Origin: Tilletiaria anomala UBC 951
Taxonomy: Eukaryota > Basidiomycota > Exobasidiomycetes > Georgefischeriales > Tilletiariaceae
Reading direction: 5' to 3'
Length of the DNA: 30,484 nt
Assembly: GCF_000711695.1 (NCBI RefSeq)
Contig: NW_013546870.1
Location: 1 to 30,484 of the forward strand
Part shown: positions 19,899 to 30,484 of the stretch, one piece after another
Layout of the letters: each line of letters begins with the position of its first letter
Position numbering within the stretch: position 1 is the stretch's first letter
The notes under the pieces: generated by a model
Told to the model about the DNA's origin: nothing
Database searches by the model: none
What the model saw: the letters and a program-made list of their open reading frames with translations, nothing else
Program-made: the position numbers and the translations under genes

Positions 19899-20871
19899 TC
19901 TATGTATCGAGTCCAGGGCGAAGAGATTTGTGGGAACTGATTGGCTTGGCAATGTTCGGCGGATGGTGGCCAGGGCCGGCAGGCGGCGACACGGGCCCGA
20001 GTGAGGCCCGAGCACTGACTGTGAGAGCAGAGCCGGGAGCCCGCAAGCTGGACAAGAGGCTGGACGGATGGCCAGATGATTTGGAAAGGCACATCAGCTT
20101 GAAATGATGAGATGAGAGCTCGGGCGCTAAAACGAGGAGGGCTGCATACGCCACAACGCTTCGCCGTCTCCAGTCACTCGAGCGATTGGCAAAGGCGGTG
20201 TGCAGGGGGTTGCACCGCACCGCTACCCTTCCACCAGCCAGTATCAGGGTCATCGGAATAATGCTAAATGCAGGAATGGCATACTCGCAGCAGCAATAAG
20301 CCCCGGTTCTTCATCCCAATCGAACCACAAAGTACAGCAAAGTTAATCAATCGCAGTCAAACAGTGTGCGAAGATGACAGTTGCTCAGTTGCAACCGTCG
20401 ACGTTTACGGTAGACCAATTCCAGAGGTCCAGAGGAACTCTACGAAGGCAGGGATAATGGCTAGATTCTTACAATTGGGACCCGCCGTGAGCCTGCTGGA
20501 CGCCCGTGGTGCCACCTCTTTGGACCCATAAATTATCTCATTGGAACTTCACGTCGGTCCCAACGAGACCTGCGTGATGGGTGAATGAGCTACAGCGCTC
20601 AAGCAGGTGTAATAGGCCAAGGCAGCAATGGGCGCCCGGGAAGAGATCGCGTTGCCCTGGCTCGACCCTTCCCAAGGAGCGCTGCCGTGCGAGATGTCCA
20701 CCTTCAGGCCACTCGAGTTCAGCTTGCTGCGGCACTGTCTGTGCCTCTCGCATCCTCTCTATCGGATGTGCTGTTGCCCCTGCCTGTGTGACGCGGCGTT
20801 CGAACTTGGCCGCTAAACTCATTTCGTCCGGTCTTCCTTGCTTACCTTTTAACTACAGGTCGAGCTCACCA
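19899..20871. promoter_or_regulatory. Left part of the kelch/EDC4 divergent region
   Basis: This should contain the kelch gene promoter and 5' UTR. The kelch frame stays open to 20015 without an earlier ATG. A 94-codon minus-strand ORF (20822-20538) and overlapping plus ORFs occur, with no recognisable protein. A plus-strand pyrimidine-rich AACTACAG at 20851-20858 looks like a splice acceptor. Confidence 0.45.
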
Positions 20872-21390
20872 ATGCCGCAGCAGATATCCGTTAGGGTCAC
20901 GGGCTGGTGTTCCTTACCACCGGCTCAGCTGCTCTGTCGATCTGCGACAATTACAAGCGCTCTCCGGTCCACATGCCTGTGCTCTCGCCCATCGCAGCTC
21001 GGAGATCAGTCAAGTAGCGGCGGAATGCGCTGCAGCGCAGAAACCGGCGCAGTAGGAACTGATGAGTGGCTTGATCGCCTTCCTGCTGGTGCTCAGCACT
21101 CAGCTCCCAGTGAAAGATACGATCGCAAGATGCTGGCTGCGCCTGGCCCCATCTGCATAGAGGTCGTACCGTATCAACACGTGGAGCTGTTGCACGAGTT
21201 TGCCGGTTGCCCCAATGCTGACCGCCCGGCTTTTGCAGCGGACACAACAACGCCCGCAGCCATGATGGCAGCCCACAGTCTTGGGATCAACCCAAAGGAC
21301 AAGGCGCCTCTTCAATTCAACCGTGCGCTCTTGCCCTACAGCTCGTGCATCGGCATGACTGGCACGGGTGCAGACAAGGCACCACCATAG
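20872..21390 (+). CDS. Hypothetical ORF (172 aa), uncertain
   Basis: The frame is open from further left, but its first ATG is at 20872; 21025 is a shorter alternative. The C-terminal half looks protein-like with C/G-rich third positions (ICIEVVPYQHVELLHEF, GINPKDKAPLQFNRALLPYS). The N-terminal half is Ser/Cys/Arg-rich and less convincing. Other frames on both strands are also partly open, so the real product could be a differently spliced small gene. No family was recognised. Confidence 0.25.
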   Translation: MPQQISVRVTGWCSLPPAQLLCRSATITSALRSTCLCSRPSQLGDQSSSGGMRCSAETGAVGTDEWLDRLPAGAQHSAPSERYDRKMLAAPGPICIEVVPYQHVELLHEFAGCPNADRPAFAADTTTPAAMMAAHSLGINPKDKAPLQFNRALLPYSSCIGMTGTGADKAPP

Positions 21391-22116
21391 GTGAACAAAG
21401 TACGCCTACCACAGTATATGAACCATCAGTTCAATATCTCGATTACCTTCGTGACGCCCTACTTTTCATCATGCGAGACCTCGGACTTATGGAGCCCAAG
21501 GTACCACTTTGGACCTCGGTCACATCAGTAACTTCTTTCAGAGGGCGCCATTCCGCCACGCAATTTGCAAAGGCATCGATACACGAGCTAATTACTTTGG
21601 CGCCCACAATTCCTTCCATCCAGGCTGTAATGTAACACTAATCGACACTTCTTCTTAGTAACTTCCCTGAGGCATCCAAGGATTGGCGTAGCGAGCGTAT
21701 TTCAGAGTCCGTGCTCTGTCCAGCGAGAGTCCTCAGTCAACGGGGCGTCGGGGACAAAAGAGGAAGCGGAGGTGACGATGAATGGCGATACGCTTCAATG
21801 TTTTCTGTGGAGTTACTATGTTATGGATATGCGATGGGGTTTTTTTGGCACACATACATTTTTTTCTTTCTTTTTGGCTTTGCGACACAAAACGTTACAG
21901 TCGCACATTCACAGGTTGTTCATTCAGAAGAGCTCGCACAAAGCAGCCTCACACTTCCTTCTCCATGCATAACCAGATGCTTTGTGATGCAACTTAAGCG
22001 TGCAACCAAAACGTGGGAGGTTTGAAAAAGAGCAGGGCCTTCCGTCTTCAGCAGCTTACCGAAACAACAAAAGTGCGTGTCGAATTACAAAAAGTTTCGC
22101 AGGAAGAACGACAAAC
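21391..22116 (+). promoter_or_regulatory. EDC4-like gene promoter/5' UTR region
   Basis: No gene was recognised here. A T-rich segment at 21840-21878 contains two T7-type runs. I looked for an upstream pol III gene (tRNA, U6, 5S) and saw none. The EDC4-like ATG at 22117 has A at -3 and G at +4. Confidence 0.5.
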
Positions 22117-25100
22117 ATGGATAGCAATTCCCTCCTGCAGCTGCTGCAAAGCGCTGGCACTCCGTCTCCATCGCGCTCGCTTCCTGGGTCAACATCGCCC
22201 AATACTCCTAGTGCACAACCGACGCTGGTGGATCCAAGTGGTAACATCAAGGCCGCCAGCTCTTCTGCGTCCAACTCGCTACTGTCCTTGTTAACAAATC
22301 CACCGGGCCCAGCAGTGCAAGAGACGCAGCATGCCGAGGCAATGCAAAAGCCTCTGGCTTTCTCTCTTGCTCCATCAATGCCTTCCGTTCCATCTGGAAC
22401 GAGCTTTTTGGACACTTTGACTGCTGCTCGGCCAGTGTTGGCTTCAGAAGATGGACAGTCCGCGTCTCCCAACGCTCTGATCCGCCCACGGTCCGCTGCG
22501 CAGTCCGCTGGAGAGCAAGCTGCTGAGCATTTTCCTGTACCCTCTACGGCTCGATCTGCCTCATCCGATCTACTCACCTTGCTGAGTAATGGATTGCAAA
22601 GATCAAGGCCTTCGAAGCCGCCAGCCTCGATGTCAAGCGTGTCAGCAGTCAATGAGGCATCCCAAGGTTCGTTGTGCCAAGTGCCGCTTCCTCTCAATAC
22701 TTATGCTAAGAGTGTCTCCTCCAGCCCCACCAGGATTGAATAGTGCTGCAAGTCTTGCAAAAAATGAAGGACAAGTTGAACGGCGACCTTCTCAGCCTAC
22801 CATGTTCGACACGTTCAGTCCTTTCGATCTTCTCACTCGTCCCGCCCCCCCCACGGGCATTTTGACGTCGCAGGGGGAAAGTCAAACCTCATTCGCAGAA
22901 GCGCCACTGCATGCCAGCAGCACACCTGAGACTCCAGATGCTCGAATGGGCGATCCCTCATCAAACATTTCCATCCCTCCAAGAAATGGCGCGTCAACGG
23001 CTGCGAGAGAATCGCCGCTGGCGAGTGAACGTGACCGCCTTGTCCGACAGCCCCAAGTCATCGGCTCCCCTGCCCGCACACCGCACAAGCTTCCCCAAAG
23101 GCCTCAAAGTGGCTCTGGCTCTCGCCCGGACACCCCACGCAGCACCGGCGGCAGCAGCCTGCATCATTCTCATTCCCGCCAACACAGCCGCAATTTGCAG
23201 GCCGGCAATGCCTCAGCAAATTCAGCGCCTTCGCATATTACTTCCGCGACAGCTTCGACCCCACCGCGAACGTTCAAAACCTTGCGTGTGAACAGGGAGA
23301 AACATGCACAGACGTGGCTGAATAAGCTACGCCAGTCCCCAAAGCTCGCTGCGGAATCTTCTTCCATCGATGTTTCCCGTGAAGGTGAAGCATCAATGAC
23401 CTCCATTGAACTGGATCTCGATCAGCCCCAACCTGCAGGCAGCAGTTCCATCCATTCTGTCAAGCTGGAGGTAACTCCTGTTGCGCTGCTCAATGCAGGA
23501 ACCGAGATTCCGTTCACAACCTGGCAACATCCAGTATCCAAGTCCGATCTAGCAGCTGGGCAGGCTGCCACTTCAGTTCTGCATAGCTCGCCTTCCTTCT
23601 ACACTCCGCGTATCGCGAATCTCGGGCGCGACATTGTTGTGTACCCGCAGAATAACAAGGGCAAACTGCGCTTGATCCACGTTCAGACTGGTTTCAGGGC
23701 GCTGCTTTCGGCTCAGGACGCAGATGGGATTGGGAAAGAACAAGTGATCAAGGGTATTTGGGCTCTTGAACCGCATGATGCCTCGCACAGCACTTCCGAT
23801 CCCGCGCAAGGATGGCTGCTAGTCGCCGCATTGAAAGAACCAGCCGATGAAGAATTCCAGGTTGTCTGGTGGCATGTCCACGAGAAATGGGGCTCAGAAG
23901 ATTTGGTGGCTGGGGTTCCAGAACTGGTTACCAAAGGAACGCGCCTGGCTTGGGAAAACTCTCTGCCCGGTCAGCATTCAGGATCGGAGAACTCAACAAC
24001 TGGCTCCTCAGTAAAATGGGTCACTGTGTCTTCGAACGAGCTGGTCTTGCACTGCCACACAGGCTGCTCGACTTCCACTACCCTGCGCTATTTCCTTCGT
24101 CGCGCCTCAGACAAGGAACCTCTACTACGGTGTAGCCAGGAGACTCATAGTATTTCCCTGGGGGCGACTGCGTCGCCTGACGGTAACGTCTTCGTCAGCA
24201 TTGCGGGAGCTCACAAGCATCAGGCGGAAGAGCTTGCAGTCGATTTCTTCGTGGGCAATGAGCCCTTTGGAAATGACCGTTCGCAAGGTGCACTTCGGTT
24301 GCCCTGGCGCATTTTAGGTGATGGCCTCTCCAAATCAATCTCCCATGTGCAACTCATCGATGGTCAAGGTCTATCAGGACAATCCTCATCGACACAGGAT
24401 GTCTTTACGCAAGTGCTTCTTCTCGGGTTTGAGAACAACACCCAGCTTAGCATTCTGCGAGTAGATGGCAATGCAAGGCGAATCGACTATCAGCTCGTTT
24501 GCAATGTCATTTTCCTTTCAAATGGAGGCGACCAGTTCAACGTCTTGCAGTATGACCGGTCCAGCAGGCTGCTTCTCGTGGGCAACACTTTGCGCTCCTC
24601 GGTCTTTGCCCTGCCACTCCTCTTGGATTTGGCGGATGATCGGTCGAAGGCAATTCGTCTCGGTGCTTTGCAGGAATTCCCTCTGCCCGAGCCATGCATC
24701 TCGTTCACCATCGTTCGGGAGGAACTGGTCGACCCAAGCTATCGGCTCTTTGCCATGCACCCTGCCGGTATCCATCTCGTGCAGCTGCCTTCCATCCGAC
24801 GGGGGAACAAGCAGAGGCTGAAATCCATCCCGGCTTCAACGCAAGGTTCAGCAGCCACCAGCAGTGCGACTTCACCCATGCCATTCTCGGATGCTCGGGA
24901 GAACCTGGCAACACCTGACAATTCAGGCGCAGGTAATGGCACGAGGTTGGCGCCTGAGAATGGCTTGAGCGCTGGGCTGAGGCAGCGATCGGAGCAGCTA
25001 ACATCTTCTAGCACAGTGGCTCCTGCGCTGGCAGAAGTGAATGTGCACGCTATTCAAGATGCCTTTATTTCCTCTATCAATGAGCACCTCCGTTCCGCGC

Positions 25101-26107
25101 TCCATGACAACCTGCAAGTGCAAGCGCCCGGTTTGGCGGCCCAGGTCTCGCAGGTACTTGCATCGGCACTGCCCGATGTGTTGGCGCGTGCCATGAACAG
25201 GGCCGACACAATCAGTCGTTTGACGAAGGTGATCCAAGCTGCCATCTCCGCTCCAGTGCAGCAGGCAGCTATCTCTGCAATTAATCAGAGCTTGCAACAT
25301 CGTTTTTCGGAGGTCATGTCTGATTTGGCTTTCCGACTTGAACATCACATTTCTGCGGAGATGCTTCAGACCCGTAAGGATGCCATTGCCGAGCAGAGTC
25401 AAGCTCTAGCTCAGACGGAAGGAACAATCGGTGAGATCTACCGCAACATGAAAGGGATGCAAGCGCAAATGGATGCTCTCCGCCAATCCAATGCCGATCT
25501 GCAGCATGATCTGCGTAAATCCCTACAGGCGCAGCAGGGAATACTTGAAGCTGTTCGCGAAGCGACCGAAGCACTGGGTCAGCACCAAGCCAGCAATCCG
25601 CCACGCACTACTGCCGGTCCACCACAGGCAGAAGCCTCCAATCCAGTGCCTGCTGCGAAGCCGTTCAATGTCGAGGACGCGTTCTTGGCCGTTCTGTCCG
25701 ACCCCAACATCCAATCAGACGCGCGCCGACTCCAGATGCTACTCCAGGATCTCGGTCTGAACTTTGCTTCTCCGAGCGCTGCGCTGGCATCCGTCTCCCA
25801 ACCAGTACTGCTTGCGCTTCTGCACCGCCTCGCCACGTGCCTATGGACATTCGCACAGCCGGACGAGCCAGAGCAGACGACCCGCGGCATGCGCCCGGCG
25901 GCTGCCATCCCATGGCTCGAAGCGGTCGCGGCGCGCATCGACAAGCGTGATGCGCAGATCGCGGCTGCGTACCAGAGCATCTACCCGCGCTTGATGAATC
26001 AACTGTTCGAGGCCCACGCAGCGCTGTCCCGCCCTGGTGGCAAGCACAGCCCGTGGTGGACGCGAGAGCAGCTGATCGAGCGCATTACCAACCGCCTTAT
26101 CTCGTAA
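22117..26107 (+). CDS. EDC4: EDC4/Ge-1/Pdc1-like mRNA-decapping scaffold
   Basis: EDC4-type proteins scaffold Dcp1-Dcp2 and other decapping factors in P-bodies. Exons 22117-22666 and 22725-26107 give 1310 aa. The 58-nt intron (GTTCGT to CTCCAG) splits an Ala codon and links two otherwise incompatible frames. The N-terminus to ~430 is Ser/Pro-rich and carries repeated leucine motifs (residues 3-14, 52-64, 95-105, 149-160, and SPFDLLTRP at 215-223). A WD40-type propeller spans ~430-875, with the hallmark PVALLNAGTEIPF and VVYPQNNKGKLRLIHVQTG. A helical region (~950-1140) includes MKGMQAQMDALRQSNADLQ. The C-terminal Ge-1 domain (~1164-1310) carries VEDAFLAVLSDPN, VSQPVLLALLHRLATCL and IPWLEAVAARIDKRD, which matches metazoan EDC4 in order. 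S. pombe Pdc1 is the likely fungal counterpart. Convergent with the hydrolase gene. Confidence 0.9.
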
Positions 26108-26509
26108 AATGCGACAAGCATATCGCATTGCACTCATTGCTGGAGATTGCCTGCTCATCCCACATCCCTGTTGGCCCACGTATACGGTCGGCTGTACGCC
26201 ACCACGCACGCACGCAATCGCAGATGCACATGTTCTGCACGCACGAAATGCCAAAATCCCTCAGAATTTGAATCATGCAAGAGGGGACGTATCGCTATGG
26301 TGTGCTGTGGTATGAGTGACTACATTGCTGATATTATTGAGAACGTGATGCTAGAACCAGGAACGCCTTTGGTTCGACTTTCTCCTACTCTTGCGAAGTC
26401 GAGGATGCAAAGTTGCGAGCGCGATCCGAAATGCTGGGACACAGTCCCGCTGCGATAATGATAAACTGGGCACAGCTGGCCGATAAAAAGGGTCCGTTTT
26501 TCTTCCAAA
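26108..26509. other. Convergent 3' intergenic region (EDC4-like / hydrolase)
   Basis: These 402 nt lie between two stop codons and presumably hold both 3' UTRs and terminators. No ORF or RNA gene was recognised. Confidence 0.6.
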
Positions 26510-28076
26510 TCAAACAAGGAGAATAGCACCGCCCACAGAGGCAGCGATTACCGCTATGGCCAGCGTCCTGACGCAGGCCGTGCTCTTGCTTGAACTGCTA
26601 GTGGTTCCGGATGCCGCCTGTGCTTGCGCCTCACTTGCACTTCCGCCAGCGCTCGACTGTCTGTTGCCATTCGCACTCCAACCGGGTGGTCTCCAGCCGG
26701 TAGGCAACGCGTCGCTGTCAAAGAGCGCTGCGCGGCCCACGGACGAGCCAAAGACGAGCGCAGGGTTGTGGTCGGCGTCAGCAATGATGATGAGCCGGTG
26801 CGCGATAGCGTTGCGTGAGACGTTTGACCAGTCGGGCAGCGGAGCGGAAAACGTCGCGTTGAAGCCGGTCATGTCAGAATCGGTGCGCGCGAGAGTGTTG
26901 ATGTACTTCCAGTACGCCAGGTTGCGGTCGCGTCGCTTAGCGCCACCTTGCAGCTGTGCCATGCAGAACTCGTCGCCGGATGCGTCGACGTCTTGCAGGC
27001 CGATGAGGCTGACGACGTCGCGCTTGATGTACTGCGCAAAAAAGTCGATCGGCTGCTTTGCAGGTGTTGCCGACGTCGACAAGCCGACGTCCTGCGTATA
27101 GTTGTCAAAGCCATAGCGCCAAGTGTTGTAGTACTGGCACGTCTCGATGGTCGCTAGGGACGGGTCCACCTGCGGTCGGTCAGTGGTAAAATAGACACAC
27201 GACGAAGGGTCGCCGTAGACGTAGCGGACGTGGATGCCGTCCGGCGCATCGCGGCCGACGACGGCGTAGCGCTGCATGAGCTGCGCGCCGCCACCATGGC
27301 CGACGAGCGTGACGTTTGTCATGACGGGGTACTTTGACTTGTCGGCAAACTCGGCGACAAAGGCGTCGAGGACTTCGAAGGCGGACGACTGCGTGCCGGA
27401 CGGATGTGTCGCGAGCTCGCCGGCTTGCCATGCGTTGACGTCGGCCCAGGCGAGTTCATGCGAAGTGTACTCGCCAGAGTTCAACACCGCGGAGAAGAAC
27501 TCGGGCGCGACGACGATCGAGTGCGCGTCTGCGTTGGCGACCTTCTCTTTCACTGCGCTGTCCAGCGCCGTGTTCATGATGCTCCAATACTTGTCGCCGT
27601 CGCCTGTGATACAGGCAGCGACCGTCGGGGAGATGGTGTGTATGAGTCGGTCAGCCTTCGGCGTTCAGCACCGTGGAATGACGCCAGAGAGTCCACTTAC
27701 GCAACTTGCCGTGGATCATGACGAATGCATGCGTCGCAGAGCTATTCTGGGGGTTGGCAGTCCAATACGTTCCGATCAGGTCGCCCCTGGTGCCCACGGG
27801 CAGGTCGACAAAGTTGGAGCCTGAGGGCGCCTTGATTGGTCCATGTGCTGCGCCTTCGTTGTTCTTGCCGCCGCCTATGAGCGTCGAGGCGTCGCGAGAC
27901 GAGAGCGAGCGATGCCTCTGAAGGTGAGATGGGGTCGATCTTCGCCGCACCTGGGCGGCTTCTATGGTGGCTTCACCTGCACCGCCCTGTACGGCATAGA
28001 CCGGGGAAAGGCACAGACATAGGGTCAACAGCAGGGCGGCCAGCGCGACTACTTTTCTTGTGGCGATGCGTATCAT
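26510..28076 (-). CDS. Secreted, probably GPI-anchored alpha/beta-hydrolase-like protein with altered nucleophile elbow
   Basis: Exons 28076-27701 and 27603-26510 give 489 aa. The 97-nt intron (GTAAGT to CACAG) splits an Arg codon and joins MIHGKL to RDGDKYWSIM. Residues 1-28 form a signal peptide (hydrophobic core, cleavage near VYA). The C-terminus has a Ser-rich stretch, then a hydrophobic tail (LAIAVIAASVGGAILLV), typical of GPI attachment. Several N-glycosylation sequons (NSS, NVT, NYT, NAT, NVS) support secretion. VTLVGHGGGAQLMQRYAV, VRYVYGDPSSCVYF, TWRYGFDNY and DADHNPALVFGSS match a family of fungal secreted esterase-like proteins as I recall it. In those the elbow normally reads GHSxG. 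Here the Ser position is Gly (residue 229, bases 27293-27295). It may be catalytically inactive or use another residue. Substrate unknown. Confidence 0.82.
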
Positions 28077-30484
28077 GGTTGTTCTAAGGCATGCTCGTGG
28101 TCAACTGCGGGATCCATCGACTTGTAAGCAAGAGGCAGCAGGAAGGGGAGGAAGTGGTCTCCGCCTCGAGAATAAGAGGGATCCGGTCAAAAAGGGAAGA
28201 AGAGTGTGTCTATACTCTGTAGCAGGAGGCATGGGTGGGAATGGAAGCGACGCCCGCCTTTAACCTGCGCCAGGCTGGCCCCCGAGAGCACCAACTGCTG
28301 ATGCGAGAGAAAGAGTCTAAGGGGCGAGGCGTTGGCAGAACGTGGATGGGGTTCTTTGTCTTTGTATATCTGTGCTATGGCAATCTGCAGCAGCAGTGCG
28401 CACCTGATGATATAGCTCGCAACGACTTGGCCACTTTGTTCAGTGTTCCAGTGGGACCAGCTGCAACCGTGCTCTAATACATAGAAGTAACCACGTGCTG
28501 AATGCTGACCTGGGTAGGGAGAGGGCAAGAGGAAAACGACGATTTCGAAGGACATAATTGGCGGGATTGCTGTGAAAGGATGGTGATTGCAATTTGAATC
28601 GAATGCCACAGCAACGCCAGGACTCCAATGGATTGTGCCCTTAGCCCGTGTTACCGGCTGGTTTTGTGTAAATGCAAGCCGGTTTTCGATCAAAGCGGAA
28701 CTTCGCGTCACGGGATTCCACAGCCAGTGGGCACTTTGGCGCCTATGTAACAACAAACCTGCTTTGATTCTTAGAAACAGTGTATCACTGTCATGGACGT
28801 GAACAGGCCCAGTGGTACACACTCGACAATCTACAGAGCAGCGATGATTCCCCTATGGTTCCCGTTTAAAATTTCGTGCTTCGTCTGGGGAAGTGGAGAC
28901 GAATGGGAAAAGGATGAGCGGTCAGTGAGGTCCATACATCCAGTACACTGAGAGAGGATGCAACGATTTCATTTCAAACACGCGCCGACAGCAGGTTGCC
29001 GCTTACAGGTTGAAACAGGCTCAACAGTGGCTCGAAACTCTCGACAATCGACGCCTGTCGGGCATTGCCAGCAACCCAGCACGCAATCAATAATGTGATC
29101 ATCTTGCTCCGTCTCGTCACCGTGTGGCAGACAGGCCGCAGTAGAGCAGACCATGGCAGACCACATACGACGTGTCAGTTCTACTACCTACACACAGAAC
29201 CACTCCCACCCAGCCTCAGATACCACGTGGCAAAAGAAAGAACGGCGAGCAAAATTCATGAGAAGCGAAATAATAGCGCGTTGGGATAGAAGAGCAGGTC
29301 GCAGCACATCACTATTGCTCTACTCCATGTACAATTTTCTTCATGATGACCATTTCGCATGTGGTGGGGTTGTGCACCTACTTGGAATGTGTTTGGCACG
29401 TAGATGCTATATTATAGCATGACTGGCGCACAGCCTAAGTTGCAAATCAGCGACGAGCAAATGGATCGCTCGACCTGGATTCCGCCCACATTACGATGCT
29501 AATATGCGGTCACCCTTTGTGTCGCGTCAGGGGCGTGACATGAGGGATCCATGGAATGAAATATCATGTCCCTTCGCAGATCGAATTCAGGATGGAACGC
29601 GAAATTGGATCGGTATCTGCCCATCTGCACAGGCCTACCGCTCAGGTTCTCTTGAATGGGGTAAGCAACTCTTGCCCAGCGGATCCGACGACATGCGTTT
29701 GAACCGTCGTCTCTCGCAGGCATCTGTGCTATGCCTTTTATCACAAAATTAGGTGAAAGATCAACGATGATCAATGTTCAATGAAGATCTGCAAAAGCGC
29801 CACAAGCGTAGTCATCGCCTCAATCGCATACGTACGAATACGCTGCCAACGTGACTGAGAGTGCATGGATGCGGACGGTATCCCTCATTACCTTGTAGTC
29901 TTGCGACGCTCGCGGCGCTCGGGATTATCGCCTCCTTTGAAGACATCATCGTTTCATCACGCATCAGCCAGCCCGAGCGCATCAACGCAGCGCCAACCGG
30001 TCTGAGAATTGTTTGAGACTAGGGAACGGTCCCGCACTTGCGTTCGGCTTGCTGGCGGCACTGCGCGTGGGCAACCTGTGACACTGAACCGATTTTACAT
30101 TTGACTGCCCTGTAATTGACTGCAAAATCAACTTGCCTCCTACCCCCCCGAGTCTCCATCTCAATCTGCGTTTATATATTTTGCTCCCTAGAATCCACAT
30201 GGATCAGCAGGCTTCCGCCAAACCACGTTAATATAGTCGCAAAATTTTCGGCTGCTGTTCATACCCCAGCAATTATGCCCGTTATCTGCTCAAAAAGCAT
30301 GTGAACAAACTAGCGTTGGCCTGAAAACGGCCAAAGTGTTTTCGTGGAGCAGCTGCCCCAAATCAAACCCCGGTTACTCTCAAAGCCTCTATTTGATCAC
30401 CACATATTTTCACCATAAAGGTGGAAAATTTGTCGAATCTGCTAGCGCTAGGCAATCTGTATCCGGATCACGGATAGGGGGGGG
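28077..30484. other. Terminal region without a recognised gene
   Basis: The first few hundred bases should contain the hydrolase promoter. Many 60-210-codon ORFs exist in all frames with no recognisable domain; the longest is 28822-28187 on the minus strand. A TATATAAA on the minus strand (30171-30178) is followed ~190 nt downstream by a 56-codon minus-strand ORF (29982-29812) of unknown meaning. A 6-bp inverted repeat TTGGCC/GGCCAA lies at 30316-30334 and the palindrome CTAGCGCTAG near 30442. The sequence stops in a run of eight G. Confidence 0.5.

Noticed and set aside
21840-21878. T runs as a pol III terminator
   Set aside because: No A/B boxes or known pol III RNA were seen upstream; more likely a promoter pyrimidine tract.
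28405-28510. Possible C/D-box snoRNA (TGATGA then CTGA ~95 nt later)
   Set aside because: The C box lacks the leading purine and no terminal stem could be drawn.
28187-28822. 211-codon minus-strand ORF upstream of the hydrolase
   Set aside because: No domain, unremarkable composition and many competing frames; not credible as a gene without transcript evidence.

Overview
The window reads as a compact, intron-containing basidiomycete nuclear genome. Ser/Gln-rich low-complexity protein segments, short GT-AG introns (mostly 58-97 nt), a fungal CSL transcription factor and an EDC4/Pdc1-type decapping scaffold would fit a smut-like Ustilaginomycotina species. That placement is inference, not proof. 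No rRNA, tRNA, CRISPR array, transposase or reverse transcriptase domain was recognised.

Layout, left to right. (1) <1-1744 (+): 3' part of a spliced gene for a Gln-rich protein with one C2HC zinc finger and Lys/Arg-rich stretches. (2) 4057-1852 (-): ERO1, the ER thiol oxidase, tail-to-tail with gene 1. (3) An 808-bp divergent promoter carrying a UPRE-like site. (4) 4866-5808 (+): PIN1/ESS1 phospho-Ser/Thr-Pro isomerase. (5) 5809-10512: 4.7 kb without a recognisable gene. It holds a G-quadruplex-type patch and a pair of ~170-bp direct repeats flanking a 54-codon ORF. (6) 10513-15046 (+): CSL (RBP-J/Cbf11-Cbf12 family) transcription factor. (7) 19898-15276 (-): large kelch plus BTB protein resembling Ral2/LZTR1 types. 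(8) 20872-21390 (+): uncertain 172-codon ORF inside the kelch/EDC4 divergent region. (9) 22117-26107 (+): EDC4/Ge-1/Pdc1-like scaffold. (10) 28076-26510 (-): secreted, probably GPI-anchored alpha/beta-hydrolase-like protein whose nucleophile position is Gly. (11) 28077-30484: no convincing gene; the sequence ends in a G run.

The genes do not form a cluster with one function; they are housekeeping and regulatory genes: oxidative folding, prolyl isomerisation, transcription, kelch/BTB signalling or ubiquitination, mRNA decapping and the cell surface. Neighbours alternate in convergent pairs (zinc finger/ERO1, CSL/kelch, EDC4/hydrolase) and divergent pairs (ERO1/PIN1, kelch/EDC4). Exon boundaries were deduced by joining conserved protein segments at GT-AG sites that keep the reading frame. 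They are predictions without transcript support.

The points most worth a second look are the Ser-to-Gly change in the hydrolase, the repeated leucine motifs in the EDC4-like protein, the UPRE-like site and GDEL tail of ERO1, the frame-neutral stop-free intron of the kelch gene, and the repeat-flanked mini-ORF.
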